Assembly (NCBI RefSeq): GCF_000276665.1
Contig: NW_004955438.1
Span: forward strand, 5,932,949 to 5,996,948
DNA length: 64,000 bases
Direction of reading: 5' to 3'
Origin: Chinchilla lanigera
Taxonomy: Eukaryota > Chordata > Mammalia > Rodentia > Chinchillidae
Shown: one piece after another, positions 58,232 through 64,000 of the stretch
How positions within the stretch are numbered: position 1 is the first letter of the stretch
Layout of the letters: each line of letters starts with the position of its first letter
Notes under the pieces: model-generated
Databases searched by the model: none
Told to the model about the DNA's origin: nothing
The model's input: only the letters and a program-made list of their open reading frames with translations
Program-made: the position numbers and the translations under genes

Positions 58232-59837
58232 TGTAGCAGCAGTGTCGTGTTGCTGTAACAAATACCTAAAAATGTAGAATAGCTTTGGAACTAGAAAATG
58301 AATAGAAGCCAGAATAGTTTTGAAGTGAATGCTGGAAAACCTTGTATTGCCATAAACAAAATGTAAAAGTTAATTCTGATAAGGGCTCAGAAGAAGACAA
58401 GAACTGTAGAGAAAACCACATTCTTTTTAGATGTAAGTGTCATGACAGTGAAAATTATTTTCATGAGGTCTCAGACAGAAATCAGGGACAAAGAACTGGA
58501 AACTGAATGAAAGTCGATCCTCGTTGCAAAAAGGAGAATAACTTAGCTTAATTACGCCCATGGCCCTATGGCTTTCTTGAAGGCAGTACTTAAAAGAAAT
58601 GAACTAGGATATTTGGCAGAAGAAATCTCTAAGTGGCAATGTGTTTGGGGTTGTGCATATTTTCTCTTAACTGCTTATACAGTAAAATGCAAGAAGAGAG
58701 AAAGTATTTAAAGATAAAATTCATAACTAAAAGGAAGTAGCATGTGAAGATTTGGAAAATTTTCTGTACATCTATGTAAAGAATTAAAACTCTTTTATTT
58801 AAGACAGAGAGCCAGAGTGTGGCGGGGTGCCCCTGGAGATTGGTGTAGATAGAAGGAAGCCAGAAAGTATTCATCAAGACAAGGGAGACTGACCCTGAAG
58901 GGATTTCACAGATCTTAGACTTTCCCAATCCCCCAGGTGCGGTGTTGAGGGCAGAGTGATTTAAAGAAAGTGCTCAACCCATGGGTTTCCAGCTGTTGTT
59001 GAGCAAAGCTACCACAAATCTTTGTTTCCCACATTACAGCACAGTGCTCCTTAAGTGTCCCAGCTATAGGTTAAGCAAATCCAGGAGTGGCTCAGCGTGT
59101 TTCTCCAGAGGGTGCACATCCTGAGCCTTGGCTGTATATGCATGGGGATGATTCTACAAGCACCTACAGTGCACTAGCTGTGCAGTCAGGGCAGGCTCTA
59201 CCTAGAATCCAGTACATGCCTTTGAATACCTTAGGGCCCAAGCAAAGACCTGCACAGGCACAGAACCTCTTCAGAGAGTCCCTGTGATACATTTCCCAGT
59301 GGAACCATTGGATCAGACCTATTGTAGAATGCCCCAACTAGGGCACCACTTAGTGAAGCCATCAGAGTGGGGTCACCCCTAGGCAACAGATCTGTCTGGC
59401 CACAGCTATGAAAACCCAGCTCAAGAGAGCCATCCTCAAAGACCCAGTCTCTATCCACATGCATCTAAATGTTGGGACATGGAGACAGAGAAGATTATTC
59501 TGCAGCCTTAAGGATTAATGTTGATTGCGCTGTGGGGATTTGAACTAATCAGTGCCTGTTGCTTCATTCTTCCTTCCCATTTCTGTCTTTTGGAACAAAA
59601 TTGTCTGTTCCACACCTCACTGTACAGTATTCAGACATCCCCATTGTATTTTGACTTCCTAGGTCCCTAGCTGGAGAGGGTAATCATGCTTTGAAGAGCA
59701 CTTGTATCTGGTAGGTGAGTGACTGGATTTAGACATGCAGGTTAATGTTGGAGCGAGTTAAGAACTCGAGGGCTCGAGTGATAGAATGGATACATAATGT
59801 ATGTGTGAATGATGTGCGCTATGGGGAGCTAGGGCTG

Positions 59838-60105
59838 GAACACTGTGGTTCTGATGTGTCTCTTCTGAAAGTCAAGTTTTCATCGGAATATGTAGAGTAC
59901 TAAGGGGTGGTGACTTTGAGAAGTGATGAGGTCAATTCACCTTTTTTGCCCTTCTACCTCTGGCAATAAGGGCATAGAATGCCTTCTTTTCAGAAGATGC
60001 AGCTCTCACCAGGCAGCTGAAATCCTCAGAGTCTTGATCTTATACCTCCTACATGTCAATAGCAAATGGAAATTTTACCTTGCACAGTTTAGCAGGACAA
60101 ACAGA
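59838..60105 (+). repeat. 3' LTR of the MaLR element, internally deleted
   Basis: CTGTGGTTCTGATGTGTCTC at the start, GGTGGTGACTTTGAGAAGTGATGAGGTC, then GATGCAGCTCTCACCAGGCAGCTGAAATCC, and TTTAGCAGGACAAACAGATAAC at the end. It shares order and several words with the 5' LTR but lacks the central TATA-containing segment, so it is shorter (about 268 bases). Confidence 0.68.
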
Positions 60106-60434
60106 TAACTTCCCTATTTCCTAAGAACAACACAGAGATTGATGATTGTGAAACACAGGATGCTGTCCATGTCTTCAAGAAATCTATCATCTTGAATAAG
60201 AAGTTTAAAATGACTGTTTAAACAGATCGTTTTTGAAGAAGAGTCAGTGAGGTGAGGCTACTCTGATAGAAGAATTTTGGAAAGTGAATTCATCAAAATA
60301 TAAACATGTTGTAGACCAAATGTTGCAGAGACAAAGAATTTGGAAAAGAGACAAAAATGAATATTCAAAGAAAATTTTTGAAATTAGAAAAAAATAATTT
60401 AAACCAAGGTCTACAATTCAAGGATGCAGTAAAG

Positions 60435-60572
60435 AGCCAGAAGTGGTGGTACACATCTGTTATGATAGCGTTCAGGAGCCTGAAGCATGAGCATCTGAGT
60501 TTATAGCCAGGCTGGACGATTGGTGGGACCCTATTTTATACAGCAATAGCAACAAAGAAGAAAACAAAAGAA
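60435..60572 (+). mobile_element. B1-like SINE, old
   Basis: GAGCCAGAAGTGGTGGTACACATCTGTTATGATAGCGTTCAGGAGCCTGAAGCATGAGCATC..TTTATAGCCAGGCTGG..GGGACCCTATTTTATAC is a diverged forward B1 with an A-rich tail. CAGTAAAG flanks it at 60427-60434 and 60577-60584 (8 bases). Confidence 0.78.
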
Positions 60573-60600
60573 AATTCAGTAAAGGATTTCATTGCGTTTC

Positions 60601-60805
60601 TTTTTTTTTTTATTTTAAAGATAAAAGGAGGGAAACATTAACAGACATACAACATTTTACAACATATCACAAGCACAGTACAGGAAATACAGAGTTACAA
60701 ACAAAGTGGTAGGGAATTAACAATGGTGGTTGTATTACATATTGATATCTTCAAAGTGGCTTCTCATGAAAACAGATATAGACATGCAATACTGGTCAAC
60801 CAAAG
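60601..60805 (-). mobile_element. Short L1 3' end (205 bp) with 14-bp TSD
   Basis: T-run, ATTTTAAAGATAAAAGG, ..GGAAATACAGAGTTACAAACAAAG, GGGAATTAACAATGGTGG..ATATTGATATCTTCAAAGTGG. It is homologous to the left part of the insertion at 35115 and to the one at 7494. TTTCATTGCGTTTC (60587-60600) and TTTCATTGCATTTC (60806-60819) flank it with one mismatch. Its link to the L1 3' UTR rests on the twin-primed copy at 35115, where the same block is joined to ORF2. Confidence 0.72.
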
Positions 60806-61499
60806 TTTCATTGCATTTCAATGCTTTTTTTAGTTTGCTTTTAGCACAGCTATTTTCATTTTTGATGTGCTGAAGTTACTCTCATTTGAGTAGCAAAGAT
60901 ATCTTGGTCTTGTTTCTACATCTATGGGTCCATATTCTTTTGTCTCTTCCTAAATACCATTAATCCCATAGAAGAATTTTTACTTCAGCTTTCCAGTTTG
61001 ATCTTCACAGTTTGTAAAGATAAATTCTGGCCCATGGGAAATGTCAACCTAGTTTTTCCAGCACCATTTATTACAGAGGCTATCTTTCTTCCAGTAAAAG
61101 TGGTTGGTCCCTTTGTTAAAGTTATCGTGGCTGAGTATGTTTGGATGTGTTTTTGCATCTTCTATTCTGATGCACTGATCCTCAGATCTGGTTTTGTTTC
61201 TTCGTTTGTTTTGCCAGTACCATGGTTTTTGTATCACAGTAGCTTTATAATATGATTTAAAGTCAGGGGTTGTCAAGCCTTCTCACTTGTCTTTGTTGCC
61301 TAGAATTGTTTTTGGTATTCTAGGTCTCTTCTGGTTCCAATTAATCTGAGGATTGTTTTCTCTAACTCTGTGAGGTATGCTGTTAATATTTTCATAGCGA
61401 TGGCATTAAATCTGCATAAGAATTATGGGAGTCCTCTTAAATACTACTTTTTTGAAAGTAGTACAGTTTTCATTGTAAAGGTCTTTCACTTCCTTCATT

Positions 61500-61538
61500 A
61501 GATTAATTCCTAATCAAAAAAAGATTAATTCCTAATCA
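61500..61538. repeat. 17-bp tandem duplication inside L1
   Basis: AGATTAATTCCTAATCA occurs at 61500-61516 and again at 61522-61538, separated by AAAAA. A small post-insertion duplication. Confidence 0.85.
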
Positions 61539-61620
61539 TTTCATTTTTCTTTTGCTGTTATGAAAGGTGCAATTTCCCTAATTTTTCTTTCAGTGAGTTT
61601 GTTATTTGTGTACAGAAATG

Positions 61621-61821
61621 CTATTGATCTGGGGATGCTGATTTGTATCCAGGTTTCCAACTAAATTTGGTTATTAAATCTAGAAGTCTTTGTGGAGTTT
61701 TGAGGTTTTGTATGTAGAGTATCATGTCATCTGCAAATAATAATAATTTAAATTTTTGTATTCCTATTTTTATTTCTTTTATTTGTTTCTCTTGTCTAAT
61801 TGTTCTAGCTAATGTTTCCAA
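61621..61821 (-). pseudogene. L1 ORF2 reverse-transcriptase core remnant
   Basis: A 66-codon open stretch of ORF2 contains the L1 catalytic-site motif [12 protein letters not shown] (two catalytic aspartates in FADD), preceded by [15 protein letters not shown] and followed by [12 protein letters not shown]. These are typical L1 RT sequences in the right spacing. It is an isolated fragment: adjoining frames are shifted or stopped (the upstream part continues in another frame at 61805-62005). In living L1s this domain copies RNA at a nicked chromosomal target. This copy cannot. Confidence 0.85.
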
Positions 61822-62640
61822 AACTATATTGAATAGGAGTGGTGAGAGTTGATAGCTTTGTCTTCTTCCTGATTGTAGAGAGAGTGAAAGTTTTCAGTTT
61901 TTGATCATTTGGTGTGAAGTTGGCTGTTGGTTTGTCACAGATGGTTCTTATCAGATTGTGATAAAGACATCTATTTTGATTTTCTTTAGGATTTTTATCA
62001 TGCATGGATGTTGGACTTTGTCAAATGCCTTTTGGCATCTATTGAGATGATCATGCAGTTTTTCTCTTTGGCTCTGTTGATGTGGTGTATTACATTTATT
62101 GATTTACATAGGTTGAATCATCCCTGAATCCCTGGGATGAATCCTACTTAGTCATGGTGTATACTTTTCTTGAATTTTTTACAATCTGTTTACCAGTCTC
62201 TTTTTGAGAATTTTTGCATCTATGTTTATTAGAGAGATTGACCTGTAGTATTATTTTTGATTGGGTCCTTCTCTGCTTTTGGTTTCAGAGTAATGCTTGC
62301 TTCCAAGAATGACTTTGGGAGTATTGCTTCCCTTTCAATTTCATTAAAGAGCTTGAGAAGTATTGGTATTAGGTGCTCTCTAAATTTCTTGTACAATTCA
62401 GCAGTGAATCCATCAGGGCCTGGGCTTTTATTTGTTCATAGATTTTTAATTTCAGCTTCAATTTCATTGACCAATTTCTCTGGGTTATTTATAATTTTCA
62501 TTTCTTCTTGATGCAACTTTTGTATTTCATACAGATCTAGGAATATGTGCATTTCTTTTGTGTTTTCTATCTTATTAGAATAAAGATTCTTGAGGTAGGT
62601 ATTGATCTGTATTTAAGTAGGACCATTTACAATATTTAGC

Positions 62641-63055
62641 ATCATTGTTCTAAAGGCTATTAGAAAAATTAAACCAAACAAAACAAAACAAAAAAAGTCA
62701 ACTGCTTTTTGGGATAGCCCATGTCACAGAAGGAGGAGAAAATAACATATTCACTAATCTTTGTTTACTATTGATCAGTGTTTTACATCATGGTAACTTC
62801 CCAGCAATTCTGCACATGGTTGGTGCAGAGCAGATTTGAGGGTCAAGCTAAATCTTTGGAGATGACACATGGTCTGGATGTGCTGCAAGAGGTTTCTGGG
62901 AGACCCTCAATACTTGACAACATGAAAAAGCTCAAGACAGGAGACCCATTGGACCTTAGATGCTGTGGGTTCACTAAAATAGTGCTTTTATGTGGAACAG
63001 TGGGAGCAGAAGACAAGAGCCAAAGGGCAGGAGGCAGAAGAGATCAGGGTGCCTG
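62641..63055. other. Unique sequence, nothing recognised
   Basis: GC-richer than its surroundings. A 92-codon plus-strand frame at 62778-63056 has a plausible composition but no recognised motif, and it runs into a MIR. Confidence 0.42.
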
Positions 63056-63059
63056 AGAT

Positions 63060-63215
63060 AATCTCTACATGGTGATTTAATCTTTCTAAATCTCAATTCT
63101 CTTTCCTGTAAAACAGGGTTCTTTTAATAATTAAAGCAGATTATACATGTAAAGTGCTTAGCCGGAAGCCTGGCACTTGAAATATATTGAATAAATAGGA
63201 ATTACTATTATTGCT
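63060..63215 (+). repeat. MIR SINE, clear 3' half
   Basis: GTGATTTAATCTTTCTAAATCTCAATTCTCTTTCCTGTAAAACAGGG, then ATTATACATGTAAAGTGCTTAGCCGGAAGCCTGGCACTTGAA and TTGAATAAATAGGAATTACTATTATTG match the MIR from its centre to its 3' end with low divergence for the family. Confidence 0.85.
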
Positions 63216-64000
63216 ACAGTCCTTATTTTATTAAATTAGATGATATATTTGTTGGATTAAAGATAATATATACAAGTACCCCATTTAGAATGTTGGAACT
63301 TATTGGAAGCTGGGTAGCTTATTATTGTGGTTATTATAATAAGCACTCATATTATTATTAAGCCCTCTGTAGATTAAACTCATATTAGAGAATTTTGACT
63401 ATTTAAAGAATTAAAATGTATGTATCAAGTTTTGATATAAAGTCAGAGAATGGCAATGGAAGGGAGAAATTGTTTGTAAAATTACCAGTGCGTTAACACT
63501 TTTGAAGACTGATGAACTAATGCTTTCTATGTAGGCTCAGCCAGAATAGATAAGTAAAATGCACCCATTTGAACAGAAGTTGACATTCACATCTGATAAG
63601 CACTCTGTCTTCCAAAAGTGCTTTGAGTGTGATTATTAATAACATGGTGATATTTACATGGTATTCAAGGTCTGGCTTAAAGGAGTATAAGAAACTAGGC
63701 AAACACCTTATCATGGAGTTCCAGACGTGGATAGATGACTTCTAGGAATCTCTTATGTAAAAGGAAATTGCAGCACCTATCCTCCTGTATTGCATTATGT
63801 TGCTTACTAAGAAGAAATTGTTTAAATGTACCTAGCTGTCTGTTGAACAGCTTTTATCTTCTGAAGAATGTGTAAAGTGTACTTTTTAGTAATTTAAAAA
63901 ATACAATCCAGCAAATACAGAACAATTGTCTCCATGCTATTTACTTGATATACGGAGACACAGCTGTTAAAAATAGCTGTAACAAATAACCAAACACATG
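63216..64000. other. Unique AT-rich sequence, nothing recognised
   Basis: No repeat family or gene recognised up to the window end. Confidence 0.45.

Larger units (their letters stand above)
57887..60105 (+). mobile_element. Nearly complete MaLR element (LTR, internal, LTR)
   Basis: Two related LTRs in the same orientation (57887-58231 and 59838-60105) bracket about 1.6 kb. The 3' part of that interval follows the known MaLR internal sequence: CATTTCTGTCTTTTGGAACAAAATTGTCTGTTCC, CTAGGTCCCTAGCTGGAGAGGG and GTTGGAGCGAGTTAAGAACTC. MaLR elements are non-autonomous and carry no intact gag/pol/env; I see none here, and the frames at 58629-58928 and 59087-59464 have no recognisable protein. Finding both LTRs and the internal region together is less common than solo LTRs, which make up the other MaLR copies in the window. 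Confidence 0.75.
60960..62640 (-). mobile_element. L1 ORF2 fragment, antisense
   Basis: Antisense L1 landmarks in order: GTTTTTCCAGCACCATTTATTACAGAGG (61049), TTTTGCCAGTACCATGGTTTTTG (61209), ATGTCATCTGCAAATAATAATAA (catalytic FADD region), TTGTCAAATGCCTTTTGGCATC (62018) and GGAGTATTGCTTCCCTTTCAATTTC (62318). It stops near 62640, so it is 5'-truncated at the right. It is less decayed than the 33-40 kb L1s. The left end lacks an adjoining 3' UTR, or this is lost near the 60601 insertion. Confidence 0.88.

Noticed and set aside
62778..63056. 92-codon plus-strand frame in GC-richer unique sequence
   Set aside because: No recognisable domain. It ends at the border of a MIR. Kept only as unannotated sequence.
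1..64000. A novel multi-gene system, CRISPR-like array or prokaryotic-type operon
   Set aside because: No clustered real genes, no regularly spaced repeats, and dense mammalian SINE/LINE/LTR content show ordinary non-coding rodent DNA.

Overview
This is a non-coding, AT-rich stretch of a mammalian nuclear genome, almost certainly from a rodent. The lineage signal comes from the SINEs: tRNA-Ala-derived ID elements, 7SL-derived B1 elements carrying an internal tandem duplication, and fused B1-ID dimers. All lie on a background of mammal-wide MIR, L2, MaLR/ERVL LTRs, L1 and hAT fossils. The ID consensus, with a GGTACC near its 3' end, and the B1-dID dimers fit a non-murid rodent of the squirrel/beaver side; beaver (Castor) is my best guess from memory and could not be tested here. 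Two N runs (12494-12593, exactly 100 N; 23374-23579, 206 N) show a draft assembly.

Layout. 1-8.4 kb: sparse unique sequence with two ID SINEs, a MIR and an antisense MLT1-type LTR split by a short L1 3' end. 8.4-20.5 kb: mostly unique intergenic or intronic sequence, one B1-ID dimer, ID and MIR copies, and a degenerate reading frame on the minus strand at 18.5-18.9 kb that looks like a retropseudogene. 20.5-24.3 kb: MIR and a 5'-truncated forward L1 with ID and B1 near its 3' end. 24.3-32.8 kb: unique sequence with MIR, L2, two MaLR LTRs and a very young ID insertion. 33.3-40.2 kb: a nested pile of antisense L1 pieces, hit by five ID SINEs or dimers, a twin-primed (inverted) L1 and a roughly 30-nt 7SK fragment. 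40.2-47 kb: unique sequence, microsatellites, MIR, LTRs and a complete small hAT transposon. 47.1-47.5 kb: the one plausible protein-coding exon (minus strand). 48-57 kb: MIRs, two adjacent ERVL-like LTRs, ancient L1 and antisense MaLR LTRs. 57.7-60.1 kb: B1 followed by a nearly complete MaLR element (LTR, internal region, LTR). 60.4-64 kb: B1, a short L1 3' end with target-site duplication, a longer antisense L1 carrying the reverse-transcriptase region, and a MIR.

No complete gene, functional RNA gene, CpG island or CRISPR-like array was found. The window reads as a gene desert or a large intron, and its main content is a record of nested retrotransposition. Repeat family names are from memory of consensus sequences, with no database search, so boundaries are usually good to about 10-30 bases except where a target-site duplication fixes them.
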